Assembly (NCBI GenBank): GCA_018715285.1
Contig: DVLW01000030.1
Location: 1-16,982, forward strand
Length of the DNA: 16,982 bases
Direction: 5' to 3'
Origin: Candidatus Faecivivens stercoripullorum
Lineage (GTDB): Bacteria > Bacillota > Clostridia > Oscillospirales > Ruminococcaceae
Notes under the pieces: model-generated
The model's database searches: none
The model's input: only the letters and a program-made list of their open reading frames with translations
Told to the model about the DNA's origin: nothing
In this document: positions 1 to 6,454 of the stretch, piece by piece
Position numbering within the stretch: the stretch's first letter is position 1
How the letters are laid out: every line of letters starts with the position of its first letter
Position numbers and translations under genes: made by a program

Positions 1-29
1 CAATATAGAAAATATTTTTCTGGAATATA

Positions 30-58
30 TTGACTTTTTCCATTTTAGAGAATATAAT
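30..58 (+). promoter_or_regulatory. Sigma-A type promoter of the regulator cassette
   Basis: The -35 element is TTGACT at 30-35 (5 of 6 consensus bases). The -10 element is TATAAT at 53-58 (6 of 6), and the spacer is exactly 17 bp. Transcription should start near 65 and run into the XRE gene at 102. An operator-like repeat covers the spacer, so the promoter is probably repressed by the gene it drives. The surrounding sequence is much more AT-rich than the phage genes further right. Confidence 0.85.
35..53 (+). promoter_or_regulatory. Candidate operator O2, overlapping the promoter spacer
   Basis: This 19-bp stretch matches the better palindrome at 71-89 at 14 of 19 positions. It shares the 3' half-site TAGAGAAT and the central TCCA, and lies between the -35 and -10 elements. 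A repressor bound here would block RNA polymerase. It is an imperfect copy and its function is inferred only from position and similarity. Confidence 0.5.
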
Positions 59-70
59 AGAGCTACAGAG

Positions 71-89
71 ATTCTCCAAAATAGAGAAT
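71..89 (+). promoter_or_regulatory. Candidate operator O1 (ATTCTC-N7-GAGAAT)
   Basis: This is a perfect inverted repeat with 6-bp arms, ATTCTC at 71-76 and GAGAAT at 84-89, around a 7-bp centre. It lies just after the predicted transcription start and just before the ribosome binding site of the XRE gene. That is a typical place for autorepression by an XRE-family protein. No binding data exist, so the protein-site pairing is inference. Confidence 0.6.
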
Positions 90-101
90 AGAGGTGATAA
101 T

Positions 102-383
102 GTGAATCGAATTCGCCGTTTGAGAGAACAAAGAAAGCTGAGACAGCAGGATATGGCGGATATTTTGGGAATGTCGGTTTCGACTTACAGTAAAAAAGAG
201 AATGGCGATTTACGTTTTTCTTTGAGAGACGCAAAAGTAATTTCTGATTACTTTCATGAATCGATGGAGTCTCTTTTTTTTACAGACGATATTTCCAAAA
301 TGGAGAATATCAATCCTGCCAATATTATACCCCGAAAGGACGGTGAAATAAATGTCACAAAACCCCACGAAAGCTGCCGATAA
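102..383 (+). CDS. Small XRE-family HTH repressor
   Basis: This 93-residue DNA-binding protein is probably a Cro/CI-type repressor of its own promoter and perhaps of the genes beyond. A classic XRE helix-turn-helix fills residues 2-60 (MNRIRRLREQRKLRQQDMAD..., then LGMSVSTYSKKENG). There is no peptidase or oligomerisation domain after it, only a short polar tail. The reading frame is open upstream to a TTG at 30, but the GTG at 102 is chosen because GAGGTG at 91-96 is well placed and because 30 falls inside the -35 element. The gene overlaps the next by 32 nt, so the two are probably co-transcribed and coupled. Family is certain; regulatory target is inferred from the operators at 35-53 and 71-89. 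Confidence 0.85.
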   Translation: MNRIRRLREQRKLRQQDMADILGMSVSTYSKKENGDLRFSLRDAKVISDYFHESMESLFFTDDISKMENINPANIIPRKDGEINVTKPHESCR

Positions 384-1185
384 TGCCTTTTGCATTGCAC
401 GAAAGAATGCGGCAGCGTGGAGTGAAGCACTTAACAGCAGAGAAGGGGCATCCGAACTGCTCTGCATTGACCGGACAAGAATTGCCCGGATAGAACTTGG
501 CAGCCTGATTCCGTATCCGGAAGAAGTTTTGCTGATGGCTGACGGGTATAATGCGCCGGAACTGCTGAATCATTATTTTCAGGAGTATACCGACGAGGAT
601 TATAAAAAGGCTGCGGTTTTATCTCTGCTCGATGGGCAGCTGACGGCAGCCGAATATATCAGCTGTATTTTTGGAAACCGACAGACCCGTCTGATGATTT
701 TGCAAAAGGGTGAAATTCCTTCAAAAAAGGTATTGCAAAGTATCAGAATATTTGATATAATACAATCTTTCCTTTACGTACATACCGACGGGAAAGAACC
801 GCAGCGGTGGATTACCGCAAACGGTGCGCGGTTTCCGATTGACGAGGACGGAATTTCTGCTACCGGTCCCAATAAATTTACGCAGGGATTTTCACAGCGT
901 AATCTGGAGGCACATTGGGACGGAACCCATGGCCACAGCCGCCAGTATCCCGGCATGACGATGCAGGAATATGCCAAAAGGGCGCTGGAACTGATTCAGA
1001 AACCGGTCAGGGGAAATGTCCTGGGGTATAAAAATGCTCAGGGACAGATCGTCCGATATGATCGGGAAACCAACGATTTTGTGAAGGGGCATCCTTCACT
1101 GGGGATTGCAACAATGTTTAAACCGGCGGCTGGAGAAGCGTATTTTCTCCGCAAAAAGGAACAGGAGGGGTTCGATGGAACGTAA
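352..1185 (+). CDS. HTH-domain protein fused to a phage toxin-like (putative RNase) C-terminal domain
   Basis: This 277-residue protein has two parts. Residues about 10-75 match a short XRE-type regulator common in Clostridial phages and mobile elements (key run SREGASELLCIDRTRIARIE, then PYPEEVLLMADGYNAPELL). In that family the remainder is usually a short helical tail. Here residues about 76-150 are unrecognised and AT-rich. Residues 153-265 resemble toxin domains found at the C-termini of phage minor head proteins and polymorphic toxins: W153 and the PIDEDG run, H188/H193/H195, an EYAKRALEL helix, R235-Y236-D237, and GIATMFKP at 251-258. I read it as a possible BECR-fold (barnase/EndoU/colicin/RelE-like) RNase; this rests on motif memory. 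The start has GGTG at 342-345 upstream. The 3' end overlaps the CPCC gene. It could be a genuine regulator-toxin fusion or the scar of a deletion. Confidence 0.6.
   Translation: MSQNPTKAADNAFCIARKNAAAWSEALNSREGASELLCIDRTRIARIELGSLIPYPEEVLLMADGYNAPELLNHYFQEYTDEDYKKAAVLSLLDGQLTAAEYISCIFGNRQTRLMILQKGEIPSKKVLQSIRIFDIIQSFLYVHTDGKEPQRWITANGARFPIDEDGISATGPNKFTQGFSQRNLEAHWDGTHGHSRQYPGMTMQEYAKRALELIQKPVRGNVLGYKNAQGQIVRYDRETNDFVKGHPSLGIATMFKPAAGEAYFLRKKEQEGFDGT
733..761 (+). promoter_or_regulatory. Internal promoter within the fusion gene
   Basis: TTGCAA at 733-738 (4 of 6) and TATAAT at 756-761 (6 of 6) are separated by 17 bp. The -10 has an extended TG at 753-754. It lies in an AT-rich pocket inside the coding region, just upstream of the toxin-like domain. 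No well-placed in-frame start follows it before that domain, so the first obvious gene it would express is the CPCC gene at 1175. It may be a relic of an intergenic region or a dedicated promoter for the CPCC protein. Confidence 0.5.
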
Positions 1186-1372
1186 TGGAAAAATCTGTCC
1201 CTGTTGTGGTAAGCATCAGTTTACCTATGATGACGGATATGAAATCTGTCCGGTCTGCGGATGGGAAGATGACGCCTTGCAGCGGGACGATCCGGATTTT
1301 GCAGGCGGCGCCAATGAGATGAGCCTGAATCGGGCGAGGGAAGCATATTCCCGCGGGGAAAAAGTTTATTAA
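1175..1372 (+). CDS. CPCC family zinc-ribbon protein, possible immunity partner
   Basis: This 65-residue cysteine-rich protein belongs to the CPCC family. It has a two-knuckle zinc ribbon, CPCC at residues 8-11 and CPVC at 25-28, then the conserved run GWEDD, the DPDFAGGAN stretch and a C-terminal helix (MSLNRAREAY). The family has no established biochemical role that I can cite. The ATG at 1175 is selected by AGGAGG at 1163-1168, although the frame is open further upstream. The gene overlaps the end of the toxin-like fusion gene by 11 nt and is followed directly by a terminator. This pairing with a putative RNase domain suggests an immunity protein. That role is inference from context; family membership is well supported. 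Confidence 0.85.
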   Translation: MERNGKICPCCGKHQFTYDDGYEICPVCGWEDDALQRDDPDFAGGANEMSLNRAREAYSRGEKVY

Positions 1373-1395
1373 AGAACAATTGTATCAAGAACCAG

Positions 1396-1436
1396 AAGCA
1401 CTATGTGGAGTAAAATCCGCACAGTGCTTTTCTTTT
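1396..1436 (+). terminator. Strong intrinsic terminator after the CPCC gene
   Basis: AAGCACT at 1396-1402 pairs perfectly with AGTGCTT at 1423-1429. After one mismatch the stem continues through six more pairs, one of them G-T, to a 6-nt loop at 1410-1415. A T-rich tract TTTTCTTTT (1428-1436) follows. It separates the regulator and CPCC genes from the structural operon. I see no clear sigma-A promoter between it and the gene at 1468, so the late genes need readthrough, antitermination or an unrecognised promoter. Confidence 0.85.
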
Positions 1437-1467
1437 GCACAGATTCCGTCAGACAGGGGGTTTTTGT

Positions 1468-2814
1468 TTGAATTTGAAACGGGTCATCCGGCTGGATAAC
1501 ATTCCGCTTTCCAGAGCGTACTTTACCGATGAAGGATATCTGATTGACAATCCGATCTGTACATCGACCGGAATTTTTGAATATCAGAATCCCGACGGGA
1601 CCATTCGCCGGGAACTGCGGCTGCCGGAAGAGGTATTTTCCGAGCCGTCGCTGGCAAGTTACGAGGGAAAACCGGTGATTATCACCCACGATGCCGGCCT
1701 GATTACGGCTGAAAATGAGCCGCATGCAGGGATTGGAACCATTCTTTCCAAAGGATACCGGGACGGGGATTATGTCCGCGCCAAAATCGTTATCCACGAT
1801 ACGAACGCAATGAAGCAGGCAGGTTTAAAAGAGCTTTCGCTCGGATATGACCTGCGGCTTGATGAAACGCCTGGCGTCTGGCGAGGTCAGCACTATGACG
1901 CTGTGCAGCGGGATATCCGCATCAATCATCTGGCTCTTGTCCGCAGGGCAAGGGCAGGAGAAACTGCCCGGCTGAATATCGACAGCCGGGATGGACAGAC
2001 ACGTACAGGAGGTAAAAGCATGAACACTGAAAACAAACAGACTGGTGCCGCACAGCTGACGCCGGAAGAAATTGCAGCAGCACTTGCACAGGCGATTGCC
2101 CAAAAGGCAGCAAAAGTAAAAACCGTTCCCGAAAACACCGATGAAGGTTCGGCGGCAGGTCCTGCGTCAAAAGAGAATCCGGCATCCGGTCAGCAGGATA
2201 ATCCCACGGATATCCTCACCGCCATTACCAGACGGCATCAGTCTTCCAACCTTCCTAAAGACCAGCGGGATGACGATATCGAAGAACTGCTCAAACTGCT
2301 CAGCGCCAAACAGGCAAAAGAGGATTTTACCGCATCTTCTCCCGAATCTCCCGAAAATGAGGATGAAGCGGAAAAACAGTCTGCGGGTAAAAATAACACA
2401 TCCTGCGCAGACGGCGAAGATCAGCCGCCTGCCGCAGAAGAACCCGGTCAGAGAAAAAAGGAACCGGCAGTCAATATGGACGCGCTTGACGCGATGATTG
2501 CCGACCGGCTGGATCTGATCCGCATTGCCGAGCGGCTGCATATGGACGGGCTTGCTTCGATGCCGATGAAAGCGGCAAAAAAGGCGGTCATTGCTGCGGT
2601 GCGTCCCAATATCCGTCTGGATGGCAGGGATGATTCTTATATCGGCGCGATGTTTGACGCTGCAAAAGATGAGATTCTTCGCCGTAAGGATATCGGATTT
2701 CAGCGCCGTCAGATGGCTGGCAGCCGTCTGGATGAAGCGGATAAAAAGGCAGATGGTTCCAAGGCTCAGACCGCACGGGACAGAATGATTCAAAACATGA
2801 AAGGGGATTGCTGA
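1468..2814 (+). CDS. DUF2213 family prohead protease with C-terminal scaffold region
   Basis: This 448-residue protein matches phage DUF2213 proteins, which act as head maturation proteases. The N-terminal domain (about 5-170) opens with the conserved LSRAYFTDEGYLIDNP run. H74 (in VIITHDAG) and S124 (in KELSLGYD) sit where the His and Ser of HK97-type (U35/S78) proteases are expected; the catalytic assignment is by analogy. Residues about 185-345 are acidic, Q/E/P-rich and probably disordered. A helical domain follows from about 345 to the end (MIADRLDLIRIAERLH onward). TTG at 1468 is preferred because AGGGGG at 1455-1460 precedes it by 7 nt; an upstream TTG at 1435 lies in the terminator T-tract and has no binding site. 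It precedes the cement and capsid genes, as expected for a protease-scaffold. Confidence 0.88.
   Translation: MNLKRVIRLDNIPLSRAYFTDEGYLIDNPICTSTGIFEYQNPDGTIRRELRLPEEVFSEPSLASYEGKPVIITHDAGLITAENEPHAGIGTILSKGYRDGDYVRAKIVIHDTNAMKQAGLKELSLGYDLRLDETPGVWRGQHYDAVQRDIRINHLALVRRARAGETARLNIDSRDGQTRTGGKSMNTENKQTGAAQLTPEEIAAALAQAIAQKAAKVKTVPENTDEGSAAGPASKENPASGQQDNPTDILTAITRRHQSSNLPKDQRDDDIEELLKLLSAKQAKEDFTASSPESPENEDEAEKQSAGKNNTSCADGEDQPPAAEEPGQRKKEPAVNMDALDAMIADRLDLIRIAERLHMDGLASMPMKAAKKAVIAAVRPNIRLDGRDDSYIGAMFDAAKDEILRRKDIGFQRRQMAGSRLDEADKKADGSKAQTARDRMIQNMKGDC
2007..2013 (+). promoter_or_regulatory. Internal ribosome binding site AGGAGGT for the nested scaffold
   Basis: A full AGGAGGT sits 6 nt before an in-frame ATG at 2020, inside the DUF2213 gene. 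It lies exactly at the boundary between the protease domain and the acidic scaffold-like region. It is as strong as any ribosome binding site in the operon, which argues against chance. Confidence 0.75.
2020..2814 (+). CDS. Nested scaffold protein from internal start in the protease gene
   Basis: An in-frame ATG at 2020 (residue 185 of the protease) would make a 264-residue protein identical to the C-terminal part of the protease. It begins MNTENKQTGAAQLTPEEIAA, continues through a long acidic low-complexity stretch, and ends in a charged helical domain. This matches the known nested protease/scaffold layout of lambda C/Nu3 and Mu I/Z, where the internal product is the abundant head scaffold and the protease degrades it. 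The AGGAGGT at 2007-2013 and the domain boundary are visible in the sequence; scaffold function is inferred from that parallel. No separate scaffold gene is present between here and the capsid gene, which supports the reading. Confidence 0.7.
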   Translation: MNTENKQTGAAQLTPEEIAAALAQAIAQKAAKVKTVPENTDEGSAAGPASKENPASGQQDNPTDILTAITRRHQSSNLPKDQRDDDIEELLKLLSAKQAKEDFTASSPESPENEDEAEKQSAGKNNTSCADGEDQPPAAEEPGQRKKEPAVNMDALDAMIADRLDLIRIAERLHMDGLASMPMKAAKKAVIAAVRPNIRLDGRDDSYIGAMFDAAKDEILRRKDIGFQRRQMAGSRLDEADKKADGSKAQTARDRMIQNMKGDC

Positions 2815-2816
2815 TA

Positions 2817-3311
2817 ATGGGTGCACAGACTTCTTACAGCTTTGCAGCGCCGGTAGGCGTTGCAGGCGGACTGTATGATCTGAATGTCAACGGGATTGAT
2901 TCGAGGGCAAACGAATCGGAGGACGGCGTTCTGCTTTATGGAACAGCCGCCATGACTGGTACGGCTGGCGGCAGGACGGTAAAAGCCGCTGCTTCAGGCG
3001 ATACGCTGAATAAGTTTGAAGGTATTGTCGTCAATACCCGGAGCTTTGAGCAGACGCAGGATGGACAGTGCATGATCGCAAAGAATCAGGCGGTATCGGT
3101 GCTCCGCTATGGACGCTGCTGGGTGCGCATCCCGGATGAAGAACAGCCGGCCTACGGCGAACAGGCGTATGTTTCGCTGGAAGAAGGAAAAGAAGGGCTG
3201 ATTACCAAATCGGAAGGTTCCGGCAACCTGAAAATCAAGGCACGTTTTATCGGCGGCAAGGGTGCCGGGAATGTCGCACCGGTGGAGCTCTATCACCAGA
3301 TGCAGGAATGA
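2817..3311 (+). CDS. Structural cement (head decoration) protein, Gp24-like
   Basis: This 164-residue protein resembles the phage structural cement protein family (Gp24-like). Members bind the outside of the capsid and stabilise it. It is mostly beta-strand in character, Gly/Ala-rich at the N-terminus (YSFAAPVGVAGGLYDL) and has no signal or membrane segment. The frame is open 9 nt further upstream, but ATG 2817 is taken because AAGGGG at 2801-2806 gives it a 10-nt spacing. It lies just after the protease-scaffold and just before the major capsid gene, the usual position for a decoration protein in DUF2213/DUF2184 phages. The exact family name is from recognition of the sequence pattern. Confidence 0.75.
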   Translation: MGAQTSYSFAAPVGVAGGLYDLNVNGIDSRANESEDGVLLYGTAAMTGTAGGRTVKAAASGDTLNKFEGIVVNTRSFEQTQDGQCMIAKNQAVSVLRYGRCWVRIPDEEQPAYGEQAYVSLEEGKEGLITKSEGSGNLKIKARFIGGKGAGNVAPVELYHQMQE

Positions 3312-3333
3312 GGACAGAAAGGAATGAATATCC

Positions 3334-4362
3334 ATGGTAAATAAATTTGATTATCCCGATTACCGGACGCTGAGAGGTTCCGAGCTGTGCGAAGCGATTG
3401 CAGGGATTCCTTCAATGCACTTTGATTCGGCGGAGGATGCCTCTTTGTACTTTGCCCGTGAACTGGATTATGTCAAGGGCGAAGCGTATGATGTCCAGTA
3501 TCCGAACTTTACAGCGCTGACCTGTTTCCCGATTTCGACGGATATTCCCGAAGGTGCCGAGACGTTTACCTACTACAGCTATGATAAAGTCGGCATGGCA
3601 AAGGTCATCAGCAATTACGCGACCGATCTTCCCCGTGTGGATGCAAAAGGTACGCCGCACACGGCTTTTGTCCGTTCGCTGGGCGACAGCTACGGGTATT
3701 CTGTGCAGGATCTGCGCGCTGCCCGTATGGCAGGGAAATCGCTCAACTCGACGCTGGCTGAGACCGCAAGACGTCAGATTGACCAGCTCACCAACCAGAT
3801 TGCCTGGATGGGCGATAAGGAAAACAACCTGATGGGTGTGCTGAGTGAAGACAACGACATTCCGCTGTACACCCTTTCTGCCTCGTCTGCAAAACCGGAG
3901 TCAACCAAATGGGCAGACAAAACGGCAGAGGAAATTCTCGTCGATATCAACGGGATGGAAGCATACGTTGCCAAGCTGACAAAGGATGTTGAACGTCCCG
4001 ACACCCTGCTGGTTCCCTCGGATACCTATTTTGATATTTCCAACCGTCAGCTTCCCGGCACCGGCATTTCGGTCATGAAGTTTATTCTGGACAATGCGCC
4101 TTATCTCAAGTCGATCAAGTCTGCCGCCGAGCTGAACGATAATTCTCCTGAAACCAACCCCTATGCATCCGGCGGAAGTCCGAAAGGGGTTGCGCTGCTG
4201 TACACCAACAACAAAAAGAAAATTGCCATCGAGATTGCCATGCCCTTTTTCCAGTATCCTGCACAGGCAAGAGGTCTGGAGCTGATTGTTCCGTGTGAAT
4301 CCCGCATGGGCGGCGTTTCGATTTATTACCCGCTCTCCGCTCTGATTGCGGTCGGCGTCTGA
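3334..4362 (+). CDS. Major capsid protein (DUF2184-like)
   Basis: This 342-residue protein is the main shell subunit, of probable HK97 fold. It has features typical of DUF2184 capsid proteins: an N-terminal arm, a central stretch rich in aromatic and beta-forming residues (PISTDIPEGAETFTYYSYD), a helical segment (ARRQIDQLTNQIAWMG) and a C-terminal beta region ending SIYYPLSALIAVGV. The length suits the family. The ATG at 3334 follows AAAGGA at 3318-3323. It sits directly after the cement gene and before the head-completion genes. It is probably processed or assembled with the DUF2213 protease-scaffold, but I cannot point to a cleavage site. Confidence 0.85.
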   Translation: MVNKFDYPDYRTLRGSELCEAIAGIPSMHFDSAEDASLYFARELDYVKGEAYDVQYPNFTALTCFPISTDIPEGAETFTYYSYDKVGMAKVISNYATDLPRVDAKGTPHTAFVRSLGDSYGYSVQDLRAARMAGKSLNSTLAETARRQIDQLTNQIAWMGDKENNLMGVLSEDNDIPLYTLSASSAKPESTKWADKTAEEILVDINGMEAYVAKLTKDVERPDTLLVPSDTYFDISNRQLPGTGISVMKFILDNAPYLKSIKSAAELNDNSPETNPYASGGSPKGVALLYTNNKKKIAIEIAMPFFQYPAQARGLELIVPCESRMGGVSIYYPLSALIAVGV

Positions 4363-4378
4363 GAGGAGGAAAAACAGA

Positions 4379-4624
4379 ATGATTTATCAGAACAAGACCG
4401 GAAAAATCATCTTTTTCGCCGGAAAGAGCCTGCTGCCGGGAGAGACTGCACAGTTTTCGGACAGCGTGCAGAAGAACCCGAATTTCTCTTTTCTGAAAGA
4501 GCGCGGAATGATCGTGGAGGTCACAGAAATGGCCGCTGAACCGGCTGCTGAGACGGATACATCTTCCGAAACGGTAGATACAACCGAGGAAAAGAAAACC
4601 AAAACGTCCAATACCAAAAAGTAA
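4379..4624 (+). CDS. Small phage head-region protein, function unknown
   Basis: This is an 81-residue protein between the capsid and DUF4054-like genes. Residues 1-50 look folded (MIYQNKTGKIIFFAGKSLLP, then ETAQFSDSV). Residues 51-81 are a disordered tail rich in Thr, Glu and Ala that ends in lysines (KKTKTSNTKK). The start at ATG 4379 is set by AGGAGG at 4364-4369; an upstream in-frame start inside the capsid gene is not supported. I do not recognise the family. The position suggests a minor head or connector component. Confidence 0.75.
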   Translation: MIYQNKTGKIIFFAGKSLLPGETAQFSDSVQKNPNFSFLKERGMIVEVTEMAAEPAAETDTSSETVDTTEEKKTKTSNTKK

Positions 4625-4639
4625 GCGGAGGGAACCCAA

Positions 4640-5020
4640 ATGGATGAGCTGGAGGTATTCCGACTGATCGCTCCTGAGTTCGAGCAGGTCATGAGTTCGG
4701 ATATTACCCAATATATTGAGCTGTGCCGTCCGCTGGTCAGTAAAAAGCAGTTTGGAAAGCTGTACACCCAGGCGGTATGCTGTCTGGCAGCGCACCGGAT
4801 GAAGCTGGCAGGACTTGGGCGGGATGATACCGGGAGTCTGTCGGAAACCTTTCGGCTCAGTTCCTATTCGGAAGGCGGCGTGTCGGTCAGCTTTGGAAGC
4901 ACACCCGGACAGAGTACCGACGGAGAATATGCACTGACGATATACGGGCAGCAGTATCTTTCCATCCGGAGGAGCGTCATCATTCCGATTCACTGTTCCG
5001 GCGAAAGGGGGAGCGGGTAA
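4640..5020 (+). CDS. DUF4054-like head completion protein
   Basis: This 126-residue protein resembles the DUF4054 family, the connector-type proteins placed right after capsid genes in related myophages. The N-terminal half is helical (MDELEVFRLIAPEF, then the QAVCCLAAHRMKLAG helix). The second half is Ser/Gly-rich with a beta pattern (GGVSVSFGSTPG and YGQQYLSIRRS). It should act at the head vertex as an adaptor between portal and tail. ATG 4640 follows GGAGGG at 4627-4632. The stop overlaps the next start (TAATG), which indicates translational coupling. Confidence 0.78.
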   Translation: MDELEVFRLIAPEFEQVMSSDITQYIELCRPLVSKKQFGKLYTQAVCCLAAHRMKLAGLGRDDTGSLSETFRLSSYSEGGVSVSFGSTPGQSTDGEYALTIYGQQYLSIRRSVIIPIHCSGERGSG

Positions 5021-5490
5021 TGGCTGGACGGTGGCAGTTTAAGTGGACACCGGAGGGAAAGGCTTTTGCACAGGCACTGGACGAAATCGCCTCCAAAAAA
5101 ATCAAGGTCGGATTTTTGGAGGGCGAGACAGAACAGGATGGAACCAGCATCGCCGATATCGCGGCATGGAATGAACTGGGGACAGAGGACGGGAGAATTC
5201 CATCCCGTCCCTTTATGCGTCAGTCGGTTGAGAACCACCGGCCGGAGATCAACCGGCATATGCTGGCAGAGGGAAACAAACTCGCTGCCGGAGCGTCTGC
5301 CAAAGAGGTACTCAGCGGTATCGGTGACTTTTTTGTCCGCAATCTGCAAAAAGAGATTCGCAACGGCGATTTTGTCCCGAATGCACCTTCTACAGTTGCC
5401 GCGAAAGGCTCAGACCGTCCGCTGATTGATACCGGACGGATGCGTCAGTCGGTGCATTTCCAAATTGATGAAAAGGACGGTGATCACTGA
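5020..5490 (+). CDS. HK97 gp10-like neck / tail completion protein
   Basis: This 156-residue protein resembles the gp10/virion-morphogenesis group of neck proteins that join head and tail. Visible family features are the N-terminal helix, KVGFLEGE, then the short run IADIAAWNELGTEDGRIPSR followed by PFMRQS, and a C-terminal DTGRMRQSVHF. This arrangement (AxxNExGT...IPxRPF...LxDTGxxxxS) is typical of the fold. The start overlaps the previous stop and the stop overlaps the next start (TGATG). It is probably a tail completion protein; a head-side role is the alternative. Confidence 0.8.
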   Translation: MAGRWQFKWTPEGKAFAQALDEIASKKIKVGFLEGETEQDGTSIADIAAWNELGTEDGRIPSRPFMRQSVENHRPEINRHMLAEGNKLAAGASAKEVLSGIGDFFVRNLQKEIRNGDFVPNAPSTVAAKGSDRPLIDTGRMRQSVHFQIDEKDGDH

Positions 5491-5849
5491 TGTTTGGAAT
5501 TTTCAAATCTCCGTTTAAGGTGCGGCTGTATGGAAAGCAGCAGGAAGATGAAAACCTCACCTTTCCCTATACCGAAACAGAGGTCAGTCTGGATGTACAG
5601 ATCGCGTCTGATCAGAATCAGCCCGAAGCAGAAGGGGACAGCCGGCTGACCAAACTGACGGCTTATGGCAGTTTCCCATTCTCACCGGCAGATCAGATGA
5701 CGGGAAAACCGGGAGACTGGCTTTGCTATCATGGGCGCTGGTATGAGTGTATCGGCTCTGCCCATCATCTGCATACCCCGTCAAAGCACTATGTTTCCGA
5801 TTTTGTCCTGATACCGGAAGTCTATGACAAGGATGGGTACGCAGGATGA
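5490..5849 (+). CDS. Phage neck-region protein, unknown family
   Basis: This 119-residue cytoplasmic protein lies between the gp10-like and terminator-like genes. It appears beta-rich, with a Trp/Tyr/His cluster near residues 82-105 (DWLCYHGRWYECIGSAHH). Proteins of this size and position in myophages are often head-closure or minor neck subunits. I cannot assign a family with certainty. ATG 5490 overlaps the preceding stop and the stop overlaps the next start (ATGA), so it belongs to the same coupled run. Confidence 0.75.
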   Translation: MFGIFKSPFKVRLYGKQQEDENLTFPYTETEVSLDVQIASDQNQPEAEGDSRLTKLTAYGSFPFSPADQMTGKPGDWLCYHGRWYECIGSAHHLHTPSKHYVSDFVLIPEVYDKDGYAG

Positions 5850-6454
5850 ATATTACAGAACTGAAAAAGGCGGTCTATGCGATTGTCAAGGGATATTTCG
5901 GAACTGCGCAGGTAATCTGGGCAAATCAGAAACGGGTGAAACCTGCTTCGCCGTTGGTCATTCTCCGCACCGTCAGCCTTTCAGAAAACGTCTTTCCCAT
6001 CGAGAAAATCGGTGAGGAGGACGTTTTTTTGCAGACCTATCCCTGCCGGATGCTGCTGGAAGTGCAGCTGTTTATCCGTGGGGTGCCGGTCAGTGAAGGC
6101 GGGAAGATGACCGTTCCGGATAATACGGCGGTCAATGACCTGTCAGACTTTGTCCATTTTATCGGCAGCGAATATGTCCTCAAGCTCTGCCGGGAAAAGG
6201 ATATCTGCATTCTGCCGGAAGGAAATATACAGGATCTGGATGCACTGGTCAACGATTCATCCCGTGAGCATCGGGCAATGCAGCAGTTTACCGTGGATTT
6301 TTTGCAGCAGGCGTCTGGTGTCTCCGGGTCCTACGGGTTTGGGGATGGCTGGCATCCTCCGGCATCCGGCGGCGGAGATGAGCAGCTGGCCGGGACAGAT
6401 GTCGGGTATTTTGTCGAGGCAGAAATTGAGCAAAGAAAGGATGAAGATTTATGA
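5846..6454 (+). CDS. Neck terminator protein, gp12-like (LIC_12616-like family)
   Basis: This 202-residue protein resembles the phage neck terminator gp12-like domain, which caps the top of a contractile tail and docks it to the neck. The N-terminus MNITELKKAVYAIVKGYFG followed by the WANQKRVKPASPLVILR segment is characteristic. The middle is alpha/beta, and the C-terminal 50 residues contain a Gly/Ser-rich loop (GVSGSYGFGDGWHPPASGGG) before a final strand. It begins in an ATGA overlap and ends in another with the sheath gene. It lies immediately upstream of sheath and tube, as a tail terminator should. Confidence 0.78.
   Translation: MNITELKKAVYAIVKGYFGTAQVIWANQKRVKPASPLVILRTVSLSENVFPIEKIGEEDVFLQTYPCRMLLEVQLFIRGVPVSEGGKMTVPDNTAVNDLSDFVHFIGSEYVLKLCREKDICILPEGNIQDLDALVNDSSREHRAMQQFTVDFLQQASGVSGSYGFGDGWHPPASGGGDEQLAGTDVGYFVEAEIEQRKDEDL

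Noticed and set aside
30..101. Longer N-terminus for the first XRE protein starting at a TTG at 30
   Set aside because: That TTG is part of the promoter -35 element and lies before the likely transcription start. The GTG at 102 has a good ribosome binding site.
1132..1150. GGAGAA-N7-TTCTCC inverted repeat resembling the operator at 71-89
   Set aside because: The arms have the opposite order to the operator and lie in coding sequence with no promoter beside them. Probably chance.
2141..2497. Plus-strand frame inside the scaffold region of the protease gene
   Set aside because: It is in another frame, rich in Arg, Pro and Ser as expected from an off-frame reading of the acidic linker, and lacks a ribosome binding site.
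4115..4993. Long open minus-strand frames, for example here and at 8214-9134, 2167-2826, 10153-10917, 11364-12110 and 13978-14802
   Set aside because: They lie opposite well-recognised plus-strand phage genes, have no ribosome binding sites or family features, and have the composition of shadow frames.
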